Part shown: positions 21,724 through 33,532 of the stretch, piece after piece
Layout: each line of letters begins with the position of its first letter
Position numbering within the stretch: the first letter of the stretch is position 1
From: Halomonas litopenaei
GTDB lineage: Bacteria > Pseudomonadota > Gammaproteobacteria > Pseudomonadales > Halomonadaceae
Assembly: GCF_017303055.1 (NCBI RefSeq)
Contig: NZ_JAEKJT010000005.1
Location: forward strand, 186,001-250,000
Length of the DNA: 64,000 nt
Reading direction: 5' to 3'
Translations under genes and position numbers: made by a program
The notes under the pieces: generated by a model
Told to the model about the DNA's origin: nothing
What the model saw: the letters and a program-made list of their open reading frames with translations, nothing else
Databases searched by the model: none

Positions 21724-22494
21724 CTACAGTGACAACCGGCGAATCAATTCCTTGGCAAGTACCCGGTGGGCCTGGCTACCCCTTGAAAAGCGCGCATACT
21801 TGGTGACAGGCAGGCCATGACTGGGAGCTTCGGCAACCCGCACGTTACGCGGTATCGTCGTCTTCAGCAGGGCATCACCGAAGTAGTCACGCAGCTGCTT
21901 GCTGACGTCTCGCGTCAAGCTATTGCGGGCGTCGAACATGGTGCGCAGGATGCCATAGATTTCGAGCCCCGGATTCACGCTGTCCTTGATCTGTTCAACC
22001 GTGTCCAGCAGCGCCGACAGCCCTTCGAGAGCATAGAACTCACACTGCAGCGGAATCAGTACCCCGTCCGCTGCCGTCAACGCATTGACGGTCAGCATGT
22101 TCAATGACGGCGGGCAGTCGATCATGACCACGTCATACTCGCCTGCCACCTCGGACAATGCCTTGCCCAGGGCACGCTCGCGCCCTTCTCCACGGTCCAG
22201 CAGCTCAACCTCGGCAGCGGTCAGATCACCATTGCCCGGAAGCAGCGCATAGCCCGCCTCTGGGCAGTCAAGGATGACTTCCACGGGGCGCTTGTCGCCC
22301 AGGATGACGTCCAGCACGCTGCCTTCGAGGCTATGCTTATCAACGCCACTGCCCATGGTGGCGTGCCCCTGGGGATCAAGATCGACCAGCAGCACCCGGC
22401 GGTCGAGCGCCGCCAGGCTGGCGGCCAGATTGACGGCAGAGGTGGTCTTGCCGACCCCACCCTTCTGGTTGGTCAAGGCGATGATTTTCGTCAC
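21724..22494 (-). CDS. parA: Chromosome partitioning ATPase ParA (Soj)
   Basis: The 257-residue ATPase drives segregation of ParB-parS complexes. The deviant Walker A KGGVGKTTSAVNLA lies at about 10-23, Walker A' is DLDPQGHATMG and Walker B is DVVMIDCPPS. It lacks the N-terminal HTH of plasmid type Ia ParA, so it is the chromosomal Soj type. The GTG start giving VTKIIALTNQKGG is chosen because AAGGA lies 7 bases upstream; the longer frame would overlap rsmG and has no site. It lies 76 bp after rsmG. Confidence 0.97.
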   Translation of the reverse strand: MTKIIALTNQKGGVGKTTSAVNLAASLAALDRRVLLVDLDPQGHATMGSGVDKHSLEGSVLDVILGDKRPVEVILDCPEAGYALLPGNGDLTAAEVELLDRGEGRERALGKALSEVAGEYDVVMIDCPPSLNMLTVNALTAADGVLIPLQCEFYALEGLSALLDTVEQIKDSVNPGLEIYGILRTMFDARNSLTRDVSKQLRDYFGDALLKTTIPRNVRVAEAPSHGLPVTKYARFSRGSQAHRVLAKELIRRLSL

Positions 22495-22570
22495 GACGTC
22501 ATCCTTGCGTGGAAATTCTCGGGTGGCAGGCCAGCCAAATTGGGCCCGACAGGTCGTTCCAAGGTTGAGC

Positions 22571-23235
22571 CTAGCGATCCCCGGCGTCGGGTTCCAGCAT
22601 AACCAGTTCTCGTCCCCCATCGGCGAACGGCACTCTCAACGGATGACGTGACAACACGCGAATATCATCATCCAGCCGCTCAAGCTCGCCATCTACTGCC
22701 GGTCCTTTCATGGCCAGCCACTGGCCGCCAGGCGCCAGCAGGCTGCGTGTCATGCCGATAAAATCCTCGAGACTGGCGAAGGCACGGGAGATCAATTGGT
22801 CGTAACCGCCCGCTGGCGGCGCAAAGGACTCCACTCGGGCCTGGATCGGGGTCACTCGGGTCAACCCCAGCTCCATCACTGCCTGGCGCTGAAAGCGAAC
22901 CTTCTTGCCGTTACTGTCGAGCAGACTGATGTCCAGATCAGGTCTGAGTATTGCCAGTACCAGCCCCGGAAGACCGGGCCCAGCGCCGACATCCAGGATC
23001 CGCGGCCCCTCGACCCAGGGCAGCACGGCAGCGCTGTCCAGCAGATGGCGGGACACCATCTCCAGGGGGTCTCGCACCGCGGTGAGGTTATAGGCCCGAT
23101 TCCACTTGTGCAACAAGACGACCAGGGCGACCAGATGATCGACCTGGCCGGGGCTGACGGCAATCTCGAGGGTCTTGAGACCCTCGACCAAGCGGGCGCG
23201 CAGACGCCCCTCCAGCGCGCTATCGATGGACGCTG

Positions 23236-23239
<4 letters not shown>
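22571..23239 (-). CDS. rsmG: 16S rRNA (guanine527-N7)-methyltransferase
   Basis: RsmG (GidB) methylates G527 of 16S rRNA. The 222-residue protein has the SAM-binding motif [15 protein letters not shown] (about 80-94) and the upstream [19 protein letters not shown] segment typical of the family. It overlaps the end of mnmG by 4 bases, so translation is coupled. Confidence 0.97.
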
Positions 23240-25131
<1,892 letters not shown>

Positions 25132-25197
25132 GGTTCACCTCGTTCGGCGCAGCGCGCCAGCGTCGGAAATGATGGGTCATGCAAAAATTAGCCCGCC

Positions 25198-25227
25198 AGT
25201 ATAAACCCTCCTGTGGGTAAACGTCAG
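25198..25227 (-). promoter_or_regulatory. Possible mnmG promoter
   Basis: On the minus strand TATACT (25198-25203) and CTGACG (25222-25227) are 18 bases apart. The DnaA-box-like TGTGGGTAA (25212-25220) lies in the spacer, so DnaA could influence mnmG transcription (inference). Confidence 0.4.
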
Positions 25228-25600
25228 GGTTTTCCACACCCTCGTCGGCCAGATCCTCACTTGGTTTTTCTCCTATAAAAAAATAAGAAGAATAAGAAAG
25301 GAAGTTCTGTAGTGGTAGTAACTACTGGTGTGGACAAAATTTGTGGAAAACCTATAAAACCCTAATTGTTACAATAGCTTGAAATGTTGATCGATTGTTG
25401 GACAAGAGGCGTACCAGCTCTTGACGCCATGTTCTTAGGCTGTGGATGAAAGCCGAGGTTGCCCACAAGCGTGAGGGTCCACGTGTTATCCACCGTGCTC
25501 AGGCAGCGTTGTCCTCGTGACGGTGAACATTTCAGCGGATACCTCGTAGTCGGCGCCACGACTGGGTTAGCGGCGAATGCGCAAAAAAGTTGTCCACAGC
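25204..25600. promoter_or_regulatory. AT-rich region with DnaA-box-like sites upstream of mnmG
   Basis: This is the mnmG-ABC importer intergenic region (25132-25658). Seven single-mismatch versions of TTATCCACA/TGTGGATAA lie at 25212, 25230, 25329, 25342, 25441, 25486 and 25590. They surround an A/T-rich stretch (about 25262-25370; CTATAAAAAAATAAGAAGAA). The pattern resembles an unwinding element with DnaA sites, as upstream of gidA at E. coli oriC. No box is a perfect match, so I rank it below the rpmH-dnaA region as the origin. Confidence 0.45.
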
Positions 25601-25601
25601 C

Positions 25602-25638
25602 AAAAAAACGCCCTGTCGAGATATCGACAGGGCGTTTT
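25602..25638 (-). terminator. Terminator downstream of the amino-acid ABC operon
   Basis: AAAACGCCCTGTCGA (25605-25619) pairs perfectly with TCGACAGGGCGTTTT (25624-25638) around GATA. The minus strand continues with a seven-T run. The structure is A/T flanked on both sides and could work in both directions. Confidence 0.93.
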
Positions 25639-25658
25639 CAGTGCTTCAGGAAGCGTTG

Positions 25659-26459
25659 TCAGTGCTTGAGTACCCGTGACAGGAAGCTCTGGGTACGCTC
25701 ATTTTGCGGGTTGTCGAAGATATCTTCAGGCTTGCCTTGCTCCACGATTTCACCCTTGTGGATGTAGATGACCCGATCGGCGACCTCGCGAGCGAAGCCC
25801 ATCTCATGGGTCACGATCATCATGGTCATGCCCTCCTTGGCGAGCTCACGCATGGCGTCCAGGACCTCACCGATCATCTCCGGATCGAGTGCAGAGGTGG
25901 GCTCGTCGAAGAGCATCAGGCGCGGCTCCATGGCCAGTGCTCGGGCCAAAGCGACGCGCTGTTGCTGGCCGCCTGACAGCTGTGTCGGATATTTGCTTGC
26001 CTGGTCCTTGATCCCGACCCTGTCCAGCAAGCGCTCTGCCGTCGCCTCAGCGGCATCTCGCGCCATGTTGCGCACTTTCATCGGCGCCAGAGTGACGTTG
26101 TCACGGACGCTTAGGTGCGGAAACAGATTGAATTGCTGGAAGACCATGCCGACTTCGGTGCGGATCGTCTGCAGGGCGCGACTGGCCTTGCCATAGGGCT
26201 TGAGATCGTTGCCATCGACGCGCAGCTCGCCCTGCTGGAATTCTTCGAGGCCATTGACGCAGCGAATCAAGGTCGACTTGCCGGAGCCACTGGCGCCGAT
26301 GATCACGACCACTTCTCCCTGCGCCACTTCAAGGTCGATGTTCTTGAGTACGTGCAGGGAGCCAAAGTGCTTGTTCAACTTGCCAATGCGGACGATGGGC
26401 TCGCCCTGGGGCATCGAAGCAGAAGACTGAGAAGCTTGGGACTGACGGTGATTTTCCAT
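25659..26459 (-). CDS. Polar amino-acid ABC transporter ATP-binding protein
   Basis: The 266-residue ATPase belongs to the GlnQ/HisP type. It has Walker [10 protein letters not shown] (about 53-61), signature [16 protein letters not shown], Walker [15 protein letters not shown] and the switch His in VTHEMGF. The ATG giving MENHRQS is chosen for its GAGGAG site; the in-frame ATG upstream overlaps the permease end. It starts 11 bp after the permease stop. With the permease and the SBP it forms a complete importer driven by ATP. Confidence 0.95.
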   Translation of the reverse strand: MENHRQSQASQSSASMPQGEPIVRIGKLNKHFGSLHVLKNIDLEVAQGEVVVIIGASGSGKSTLIRCVNGLEEFQQGELRVDGNDLKPYGKASRALQTIRTEVGMVFQQFNLFPHLSVRDNVTLAPMKVRNMARDAAEATAERLLDRVGIKDQASKYPTQLSGGQQQRVALARALAMEPRLMLFDEPTSALDPEMIGEVLDAMRELAKEGMTMMIVTHEMGFAREVADRVIYIHKGEIVEQGKPEDIFDNPQNERTQSFLSRVLKH

Positions 26460-26470
26460 ATGACGGCTCC

Positions 26471-27142
26471 TCACTGACCCACCAGGCCCTTGCGCTCAAG
26501 CATGCGCAGGGCAAACGACAAGGATAGGGTGATGGCGAGATACATGAGCGCCACCATCAAATAGACCTCCAGTGCGGTGAAGGTCGTCGCGATATAGATC
26601 TGGCCCTGACGTACCAGTTCTCCGACACCGATGACCGCGAACAGAGAGGTGTCCTTGATGCTGATGATGGCTTGGTTGCCGAGAGCAGGGATCATGCGTC
26701 TGAATGCCTGTGGCCAGATGATGTAGCGGAAGGTCTGGCGCTGTGACAGGCCAAGAGACAGTCCCGCTTCGCCCTGGCCGCGTTCGATGGACTGAACGCC
26801 TCCGCGCACGATTTCCGAGATATAGGCGCCTGAGTTGACGGCGATGGCAGCAATACCGGCGGTAATGGCATCGATGGGGCCTCCCAGCAGGCTGGGCAGG
26901 CCGTAAAAGATAAACAGGACCTGAACCAGCACGGGCGTGCCACGGAAGATCTCGATATAGGCCACCGCAGGAATGCGTAGCCATGCGTGTCGCGAGATTC
27001 TTAACAGACCAAAGATGATGCCGATGATAAAACCGATGGCGAGACCACCGAAGGAGATCATCAGCGTGTAGGGGATGCCGGTCAGCAGCTGAGGAATGGA
27101 GGACAGGGCTGCCGACCAGTCGAATTGAAAATTGACGTCCAC
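26471..27142 (-). CDS. Polar amino-acid ABC transporter permease
   Basis: The 223-residue inner-membrane protein is of the HisM/GlnP type with about five membrane helices. It carries the coupling motif [20 protein letters not shown] (about 105-124), followed by [20 protein letters not shown]. The GTG start has GGAG upstream. Only one permease is present, so it probably works as a homodimer. A 224-bp gap with a hairpin separates it from the binding-protein gene. Confidence 0.95.
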   Translation of the reverse strand: MDVNFQFDWSAALSSIPQLLTGIPYTLMISFGGLAIGFIIGIIFGLLRISRHAWLRIPAVAYIEIFRGTPVLVQVLFIFYGLPSLLGGPIDAITAGIAAIAVNSGAYISEIVRGGVQSIERGQGEAGLSLGLSQRQTFRYIIWPQAFRRMIPALGNQAIISIKDTSLFAVIGVGELVRQGQIYIATTFTALEVYLMVALMYLAITLSLSFALRMLERKGLVGQ

Positions 27143-27243
27143 GAGTGGGTCTCCGTCATGCTTATGAGATCAGGACAAGGCCGCTTGCCTTGACGCGAGG
27201 GTCGAGACTGCGCCTCGAAGTGACGTCCGGGCAGGATCGAAAA

Positions 27244-27345
27244 GGGCCGGTATGGCTCCGGCCCCTGGAAAGCACTGTCCTCTCGCCATCACGTTACTGC
27301 CTAGACGCTGGGCAGCCCCGTCGCGGGCAATTGGCCAGTGCTTTC
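27244..27345 (-). terminator. Attenuator-type hairpin and nested repeat between SBP and permease genes
   Basis: On the minus strand GGGCCGG/CCGGCCC (27244-27264) is followed by TTTTCG, a weak intrinsic terminator. A second inverted repeat, GAAAGCACTG (27268-27277) and CAGTGCTTTC (27336-27345), lies toward the SBP gene. Such structures commonly lower expression of transporter genes relative to the binding protein. Confidence 0.65.
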
Positions 27346-27366
27346 ACCGCGTTAAGCGGGTCTATG

Positions 27367-28122
27367 TCACTCGCTAGGAGCGCCGAACCACTTGGTGTGA
27401 ATCTCGTCGTAGGTGCCGTCTTCCTTCATGGCTGCCAGCGCCTCGTTGACCGGCTCGACCCACTCGCTGCCCTTGACGAAGACAATGCCGTATTGCTGGC
27501 CTTCATAGAGCGGGCCTACGACCTTGACCTTGCCTTCGCCACGAGTCTGAGAGAAGTAGCCGACATTGGGCGCATCGTAGAAGGCGGCATCGACGCTACC
27601 TCCCAGCAAGGCCATGTACATGTCAGGAGTGCCCGGATACGGCGTGATCTCGGCATCTTCGCCCAGGTTTTCCTGCAGGAAGTCGTAGCTGGTAGAGCCG
27701 ATCTTGGTGCCGATTCGCATTCCGGCGAGGTCGCCAATCTCTGCCACGCCTTCCTCGTCGGCGCTGACCAGAATCTTGAGACCGGAATCATAGTAGGCAT
27801 CGGAAAAGTCGACGATTTCAGCGCGCTCATCGGTGATGGTGATGCCCGCAATCGCGATGTCGACATTGCCGGTCTGGACGGCTGGGATGATGCCGTTGAA
27901 GTCCATGGTGCGCAGTTCGTAGTCGAAGCCGGCACGCTCGGCCAGTTCCTTGATGATATCCATATCGAAACCGACCATTTCGCCGGTTTCCTGATCCATC
28001 ATCTCGAACGGTACGAAGCTGGGATCGGTGGCCACGTTCAGGGTCTCGGCCTGGGCGGTACCGATGATACCGAAGGTCATCAGGGCAGAGGCCAGTGCGG
28101 CAGAGGTAAGGGCGGTTTTCAT
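27367..28122 (-). CDS. Polar amino-acid ABC transporter periplasmic binding protein
   Basis: The 251-residue precursor has a signal peptide ([20 protein letters not shown], cleavage near AQA|ET at 24). The mature part is a family 3 solute-binding protein (SBP_bac_3): [14 protein letters not shown], then [35 protein letters not shown] and [16 protein letters not shown]. The sequence most resembles glutamine/polar amino acid binders, but the ligand cannot be assigned. It is the first gene of the importer operon. Confidence 0.94.
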   Translation of the reverse strand: MKTALTSAALASALMTFGIIGTAQAETLNVATDPSFVPFEMMDQETGEMVGFDMDIIKELAERAGFDYELRTMDFNGIIPAVQTGNVDIAIAGITITDERAEIVDFSDAYYDSGLKILVSADEEGVAEIGDLAGMRIGTKIGSTSYDFLQENLGEDAEITPYPGTPDMYMALLGGSVDAAFYDAPNVGYFSQTRGEGKVKVVGPLYEGQQYGIVFVKGSEWVEPVNEALAAMKEDGTYDEIHTKWFGAPSE

Positions 28123-28321
28123 GGTTTTCCCCAGTTGACGTTATTGTGAAATCCGTAACTACCATGGCGAGTTGCGGCGAGGGGGTCAAGCTGGGGAAGA
28201 ATCCGCTGGGCCAACGCTGGGCGTGTTGCCAGGGGCATGCCCGGGGATCGACCAGGCCGAGGGAACCGGGTCTGAAGGGAGTCTTGGGGAGAACCTAAGG
28301 AGTCGCTAGCCTGCAACGAAA

Positions 28322-28343
28322 GACGCAGCCCTTGGGCTGCGTC
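28322..28343 (-). terminator. Terminator of erpA
   Basis: GACGCAGCCC (28322-28331) and GGGCTGCGTC (28334-28343) form a stem 21 bases past the erpA stop. The minus strand continues with TTTCG, a short U-tract. Confidence 0.75.
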
Positions 28344-28364
28344 AGATGTCTGGCTTGCGGCGGG

Positions 28365-28718
28365 TTACACCATGAACGATGCACCGCAGCCACAGGTCGT
28401 GGTGGCGTTGGGGTTCTGGACCAGAAAGCGAGCCCCGGCCAGGCCCTCTTCGTAGTCAATGGTCGAGCCCACCAGGTATTGGTAGGACAGCGGGTCAACC
28501 ACCAGCGAAACGCTGCCGAAAGGGATTTCGGTGTCGTCGTCGTTGAAGCTGTCGGCGACGTCGAAGCCGTATTGAAATCCCGAACAGCCGCCACCTGTGA
28601 CATACACGCGCAGGGCGATCTTTTCGGCACCGTCCTCGGCCATCAGCGCCTTGAGACGACGCTGTGCGTTGTCGGACAGCAGCAACGGAGTAGGAACAAA
28701 GGATTCGGCACCGCTCAT
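28365..28718 (-). CDS. erpA: A-type iron-sulfur cluster insertion protein ErpA
   Basis: ErpA delivers [4Fe-4S] clusters to apo-enzymes, for example of isoprenoid synthesis. The 117-residue protein has the three conserved cluster cysteines: Cys45 in [11 protein letters not shown], and Cys109 and Cys111 in TCGCGASF near the C-terminus. The length matches ErpA rather than IscA. It is monocistronic with its own terminator, downstream of argC on the same strand with a 244-bp gap. Confidence 0.94.
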   Translation of the reverse strand: MSGAESFVPTPLLLSDNAQRRLKALMAEDGAEKIALRVYVTGGGCSGFQYGFDVADSFNDDDTEIPFGSVSLVVDPLSYQYLVGSTIDYEEGLAGARFLVQNPNATTTCGCGASFMV

Positions 28719-28962
28719 TAGGAGCTCCGGGGGTCAGGTCACATGGAGTGTCATTCCAGGCGTCAGGCGCCCAAGACGAACAACACCGGGTATTATCCCT
28801 AAACCAGAGTAAAAGGGTCAACTTTTCCAAGGAGGTAGCGCCGCGCCGCCAGCGTGACGGCACGACAGCGTGTTCCTTCTCATGTCTCTCGCGACCTATC
28901 GCGCCATCTTCCCGTTGTGACCTGTCTGTCCCGGAAAACCGTCGGGGCAGGATTTCCGTCGG

Positions 28963-29997
28963 TCAGGGCATGATGGCAGGGGCATCGAGTCCCGCCGTCT
29001 CATCAAAGTCGAACATCAGGTTGAGCGCATGGATGGCCTGCCCCGACGCCCCCTTGACCAGGTTATCGATGACCGCGAGCACGACAACCGTATTGCCGTT
29101 GCCAGGGCGATGGACGGCGATACGGCAGAGATTGGCGCCTTTGACACTGCGGGTCTCCGGATGGCTGCCTGCAGGCATCACATCGACAAAGGGTTCATTG
29201 GCGAAGCGCTCTTCGAAGCGCTGCTGAAGGTCGCCAGGATCGCCGGTGAGCTGTCCGTAGAGCGTGGCATGTATGCCACGGATCATCGGTGTCAGGTGTG
29301 GCACGAAGGTCAGGGCAACGTCCTGGCCTGCGGCATCCCCAAGCCCCTGCCGTATCTCAGGTAGATGGCGATGACCAGAAGCGCCGTAGGCCTTCATGGA
29401 TTCGCTCGCCTCGGCCAGCAGGGAGGGGACCTTTGCGCCTCTGCCCGCGCCGGTCACCCCGGACTTGCAGTCGGCGATGAGCTGCTCAGGATCGATCAGC
29501 CCTGCTTCCAGCAGCGGCAGGAAGCCGAGCTGTACGGCGGTAGGATAGCAACCCGGTACAGCAATCAGCCGCGCTTGCTTGATCTGGTCGCGATTGACTT
29601 CCGGCAGGCCGTAGACGGCTTCTTCAAGCAGTCCTGGAGCACCATGAGGCTGGCCGTACCATTCGGCCCAAACGGCAGCGTCGCGCAGGCGAAAATCTGC
29701 TGACAGGTCGATAACGCGAGTGCCGCGCTCGAGAAGGTCACCCGCCAGCGCATGAGCAACGCCGTGGGGCGTGGCGAAGAATACCGCATCACAGGCTGCG
29801 AGACGCTCTGGGTCAGGTTCACTAAAGCACAGTCCGTCATAGTGACCGCGCAGGTTGGGGTACAGTTCGGCCACGCCGAGACCTGCTTCGCTGCGTGAGG
29901 TGATGGCATCCACCTCGACGCCAGGGTGGCGAGCCAGCAGTCTGAGCAGTTCGACACCGGTGTAGCCGGTACCGCCGACGATTCCAACCTTGATCAC
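28963..29997 (-). CDS. argC: N-acetyl-gamma-glutamyl-phosphate reductase
   Basis: ArgC reduces N-acetylglutamyl phosphate in arginine synthesis, using NADPH. The 344-residue protein has the nucleotide-binding start [18 protein letters not shown] and catalytic Cys150 in AVPGCYPTA. The start is the GTG with AAAGGAG upstream; a longer in-frame extension into the divergent promoter region is rejected. ErpA next door is a common neighbour of argC in gammaproteobacteria related to Halomonas and Pseudomonas. It is divergent from the CLC gene. Confidence 0.97.
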   Translation of the reverse strand: MIKVGIVGGTGYTGVELLRLLARHPGVEVDAITSRSEAGLGVAELYPNLRGHYDGLCFSEPDPERLAACDAVFFATPHGVAHALAGDLLERGTRVIDLSADFRLRDAAVWAEWYGQPHGAPGLLEEAVYGLPEVNRDQIKQARLIAVPGCYPTAVQLGFLPLLEAGLIDPEQLIADCKSGVTGAGRGAKVPSLLAEASESMKAYGASGHRHLPEIRQGLGDAAGQDVALTFVPHLTPMIRGIHATLYGQLTGDPGDLQQRFEERFANEPFVDVMPAGSHPETRSVKGANLCRIAVHRPGNGNTVVVLAVIDNLVKGASGQAIHALNLMFDFDETAGLDAPAIMP

Positions 29998-30252
29998 GTG
30001 ATGCTCCTTTGCACTTTGCTCTATCAGCGCATTGCCTGAACGATAAGTAGCCCATTGCCGGCGCAATACCGGCCTGGCGCCAAGGCCCCGACGCATTCGG
30101 GAGGTCCCCGGGGCAGAGCCAAGTCATGCCAGCCGTCTGGGTGCCGGGTCCCGTTCTATGATACACAAGAGACAGTCACTTCACTCGAGCCTTGGCCACT
30201 TGGGTGTGACAGGGACCCGCCCTCTGCCTTCACGGAAGGAAACAAGGAAGCC

Positions 30253-32154
30253 ATGCGCCTGCCAGATCTCAGTCTCGATGCCTTCCGCCGCCAGCTGGCG
30301 AGCGTCGATGCCCTGCCGCAACTGTGTGTACTGGGCATTGCGACCGGCTTGATCACCGGTAGTTTGATGGTGGTGTTTCGCCTTGCACTGATGCTGGGGG
30401 CGATGCTGGTCATGCCCCATGACGACCCTGAGGCCTTCGAACAGCTGTCTACCGGGCTGCGCATGGTACTCCCGATCCTGGCGGTGACCATCATCGGGTT
30501 TGCGTTGTGGCGTCAGCCGTTGGCGGCCCGCAAGATTGGGGTGAGCCATGTCATCGAGCGCCTGACCTATCACCAGGGACGCTTTCCGCTGCGCAACTGG
30601 CTGAATCAATGGTGGGTCGGGGTGGTGACGGTGGTAGGCGGTCTCTCTGCCGGGAGGGAGGGGCCCGCGATTCACCTGGGCGCCGCGGCCTCCAGTGGGC
30701 TTGGCCAGTTGCTGCGCCTTCCCCACAACAGTCTGCGTGTGCTGGTGGCCTGCGGTACCGCGGCCGGTATCGCGGCTTCCTTCAATACCCCTATCGCTGG
30801 GGTGATCTTCGCCATGGAAGTGGTGATGATGGAGTACACCATTGTCGGCTTCATGCCGGTGATCCTGGCGGCCTGCATGGGGGCTCTGGTATCGCAGCTG
30901 GTGTATGGCGCCGAGCCCGCCTTCGCGGTGCCCGACCTGGCCCTGGGATCGCTATTCAATATTTATTGGATTGCCGTCATGGCCTTTGGCATCGGATTGC
31001 TGGCGGGGTTGTTCATTCACGTGTCCCGTTCCGAGAGACTGGCACGCCTGCCGCTGTGGTGGCGGTTGACGATGGTCGGTGCCCTGGCGGCGTTACTGGC
31101 CTGGTGCTATCCCCAGGTACAAGGCATCGGCTATGACAGCCTGTCAGATGCCCTGTTCAATCGGCTGGCACTCGACATTCTGTTGGCCCTGGTGCTTGGC
31201 AAGCTGCTGCTGACGGCGTTCGCGGTAGGTTGCGGTGTGCCGGTCAGCATCATTGGCCCGGTGCTGGTGATTGGCGCAGCAGCGGGAGCCATGTTCGGTC
31301 TGGCCGGGACCTGGCTGTGGCCTGAAAAGGCGGCCGATCCCGGCCTGTTCGCCATGATTGGCATGGCGGCAATGATGGGAGCGGTGCTGCAGGCGCCTCT
31401 CGCTGCGTTGATGGCACTGCTGGAGCTGACCCATATTCCGCACATCCTGCTACCGGGCATGCTGGCAGTGGTCGTTGCGGGCCTTACCACACGGCAATTG
31501 TGTCGTTGCGATGGTTTCTTCATCAGCGTCAAGCTGCACGGCCTGCATCCGCTCCAGCAACCGTTGATGCAAGCACTGTCCCGGGTGTCGGTGCCTGCGG
31601 TCATGGAACGCAGCCTGGTGAGAACCAAGCGGCGTGTCTCCGAGGGGCAAGCTCGCGCCTTGCTGGAGGCCAAGCCTGTCTGGATCATTATCGAGCGATC
31701 CACGGATGACAAACCGACCCTTGCCCTCAAGGCCGCGGATCTGGCGCGTTACCTGATCGAGCAAGATGAGCGGGAGGCAGCGGCCAAGGATAAGGTCAGT
31801 GATCCGGACGACAGCATGATGGAAGCGTTGATAGAGGCAGAATCGCCAGCGGAGAGCATTGCTGGCAAGAACGTGGATCGCTCCCCCCTGCGCTCGCCTC
31901 CACCGGAAACCGAGCAGGCCGATGACAAGCAGGCGTTGCTCGACCTGCTGGAAATACCCGGTCAGCGACTCGACCTGGTGCCCATCCACCTACAGGCAAC
32001 ACTGACGGAAGCATTGAACGTGCTGAACGAAAGCAAGGTCGATGGACTCTATGTAGAACATGGTTATCGACCGAAGCAGAAACGAATTTCCGGTATCATC
32101 ACCCGTGACGCCATCGAGCGGTACTACCGCCTGTCTGATTCATCCACAGCCTGA
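30253..32154 (+). CDS. CLC-family chloride channel/transporter with C-terminal CBS-like region
   Basis: The 633-residue protein has a CLC membrane domain (about 20-430) and a long cytoplasmic tail. A CBS-like segment lies near 570-630 (DLVPIHLQATLTEALNVLNE). The start has AAGGA before ATG and removes a 66-codon N-terminal extension. The gating glutamate is present (GREGP, Glu136). At the inner proton-glutamate position the sequence is IFAMEVV, with Val190 instead of Glu, as in eukaryotic CLC channels. The usual GSGIP is replaced by GVSHV and GxFxP by SIIGP. It may therefore be a passive channel with altered ion selectivity (inference). It forms an apparent operon with hemJ, 9 bp downstream. 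Confidence 0.9.
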   Translation: MRLPDLSLDAFRRQLASVDALPQLCVLGIATGLITGSLMVVFRLALMLGAMLVMPHDDPEAFEQLSTGLRMVLPILAVTIIGFALWRQPLAARKIGVSHVIERLTYHQGRFPLRNWLNQWWVGVVTVVGGLSAGREGPAIHLGAAASSGLGQLLRLPHNSLRVLVACGTAAGIAASFNTPIAGVIFAMEVVMMEYTIVGFMPVILAACMGALVSQLVYGAEPAFAVPDLALGSLFNIYWIAVMAFGIGLLAGLFIHVSRSERLARLPLWWRLTMVGALAALLAWCYPQVQGIGYDSLSDALFNRLALDILLALVLGKLLLTAFAVGCGVPVSIIGPVLVIGAAAGAMFGLAGTWLWPEKAADPGLFAMIGMAAMMGAVLQAPLAALMALLELTHIPHILLPGMLAVVVAGLTTRQLCRCDGFFISVKLHGLHPLQQPLMQALSRVSVPAVMERSLVRTKRRVSEGQARALLEAKPVWIIIERSTDDKPTLALKAADLARYLIEQDEREAAAKDKVSDPDDSMMEALIEAESPAESIAGKNVDRSPLRSPPPETEQADDKQALLDLLEIPGQRLDLVPIHLQATLTEALNVLNESKVDGLYVEHGYRPKQKRISGIITRDAIERYYRLSDSSTA

Positions 32155-32163
32155 GGAGTTGAC

Positions 32164-32595
32164 ATGTACCTGTGGATAAAAGCCTTTCACCTGATGTCCA
32201 TCGTGACCTGGTTTGCGGCGATGTTCTATCTCCCCCGCCTGTACGTGTACCACGCCCAGGCCAGAGACAAGGGTGAGTACGCAACCATGGACACCTTCAT
32301 GGTCATGGAGCGCAAGCTGTATCGCGGCATCATGACCCCCTCCATGGTGGCTGTGCTGTTGTTTGGTGCCCTGCTGGTATGGCTCAACCCTGGCTGGATG
32401 AGTCAGGGCTGGCTGCATGCCAAGCTGGCATTGGTGGTAGCGCTGGTGGCCTATCACCATGTTTGCCTGATCTACCTGAAGCAGCTGGCAGCAGACCGCT
32501 GCCGACGCAGTGCCACGTTTTTCCGTGTCTTCAATGAGCTGCCGGTGCTGGCGCTGGTAGCGATCATCATCCTGGCTGTGGTGAAACCCTTTTGA
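32164..32595 (+). CDS. hemJ: Protoporphyrinogen IX oxidase HemJ
   Basis: HemJ oxidises protoporphyrinogen IX in heme synthesis and is the form used by many gammaproteobacteria lacking HemG. The 143-residue protein has four membrane helices. Conserved features are the N-terminal WIKAFHLMSIVTWFAAMFYL (His9), LPRLYVYH and the later HAKLALVVALVAYH. The last 4 bases overlap thiD. With hemL (33609) and hemW (37985) three heme-related genes occur within 6 kb, though not in one operon. Confidence 0.92.
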   Translation: MYLWIKAFHLMSIVTWFAAMFYLPRLYVYHAQARDKGEYATMDTFMVMERKLYRGIMTPSMVAVLLFGALLVWLNPGWMSQGWLHAKLALVVALVAYHHVCLIYLKQLAADRCRRSATFFRVFNELPVLALVAIIILAVVKPF

Positions 32596-33443
32596 ATAGC
32601 TTGAACGCGGAATATTCACCCCATCTGCCGACAGTGCTGGTGTTGTCGGGCCATGACCCTACCGGAGGTGCTGGGCTGGTCGCTGATGCCGAGAGCGTGG
32701 CGGCTTGCGGCGGTTGGGCGATGACCATTCCGACCGCACTGACGGTACAGGATCTGCGTGATGTGCACTCGCTGCATCCGCTGCCGGCGTCTGGCATCAG
32801 AGAGGCGGCCAAGGCACTGGCCTCGCTGCCGATTGCGGCGATCAAGATTGGCTTGATTGCGGATCTGGAAGGGCTCGATGCAGTGGTTGACGTGATCAAG
32901 CGGCGACCGGGAATTCCCGTGGTGGCAGATCCTGTGTTGAGAGCGGGAGGCGGAGCATCACTGGCGACCCAGGAGTTGATCGATGCCTATCGGCAGCAAT
33001 TGCTCCCGATGATCGATATCCTGACCCCGAACCGTGGTGAACTGGCACGGCTGGCCGGAGCCGACTATCAGGATGACACGGAACGCTGTGTCAGCCTGAT
33101 GCACCAGGGATGTCAGGCCGTGCTGGTGACCGGCACCGATGACCCCGAACCCGGCAAGGCGCGCGACACGGTGTCTCACACCCTGCACACGCCCGATAGC
33201 GATCGTCAGTGGACGTGGCCACGACTACCCGCGAGCTATCATGGGTCCGGCTGCACCTTGGCTTCCGCCTTGGCAGCGCGGCTGGCGGCAGGTGAAACTC
33301 TGGTACAGGCTTGCGAACAGGCCCAGGTCTTCGCCTGGCAGGCGCTGGCCCACGGCTGGGATCCCGGCCACGGCCAGTCGCTGCCTCGCAGGCTGTGGAA
33401 AATGCCGACGCCACGCTTTTCGCCAGACGAGGTCAAGGTATGA
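32592..33443 (+). CDS. thiD: Hydroxymethylpyrimidine/phosphomethylpyrimidine kinase
   Basis: ThiD phosphorylates HMP and HMP-P in thiamin synthesis. The 283-residue ribokinase-fold protein has VLSGHDPTGGAGLVAD (about 17-32) and a C-terminal YHGSGCTLASALAARLA with the anion-hole motif. The TTG start overlaps the hemJ stop by 4 bases, implying coupled translation; a start about 15 codons later is possible. No terminator was seen after it. Confidence 0.93.
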   Translation: MNSLNAEYSPHLPTVLVLSGHDPTGGAGLVADAESVAACGGWAMTIPTALTVQDLRDVHSLHPLPASGIREAAKALASLPIAAIKIGLIADLEGLDAVVDVIKRRPGIPVVADPVLRAGGGASLATQELIDAYRQQLLPMIDILTPNRGELARLAGADYQDDTERCVSLMHQGCQAVLVTGTDDPEPGKARDTVSHTLHTPDSDRQWTWPRLPASYHGSGCTLASALAARLAAGETLVQACEQAQVFAWQALAHGWDPGHGQSLPRRLWKMPTPRFSPDEVKV

Positions 33444-33532
33444 TGGGTAGCCTGCGTCATATGTCACAGAATCGGGCAACTTGCGAGACATTTGGGCCAC
33501 ATTCACCGGGTTATCCCATGCCCTCCACAGGG

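Noticed and set aside
25486..25494. CACGTG-containing segment near a DnaA-like box, considered as an eighth parS
   Set aside because: Only the central CACGTG matches; the flanks TCC and TTATCC break the 16-bp parS palindrome.
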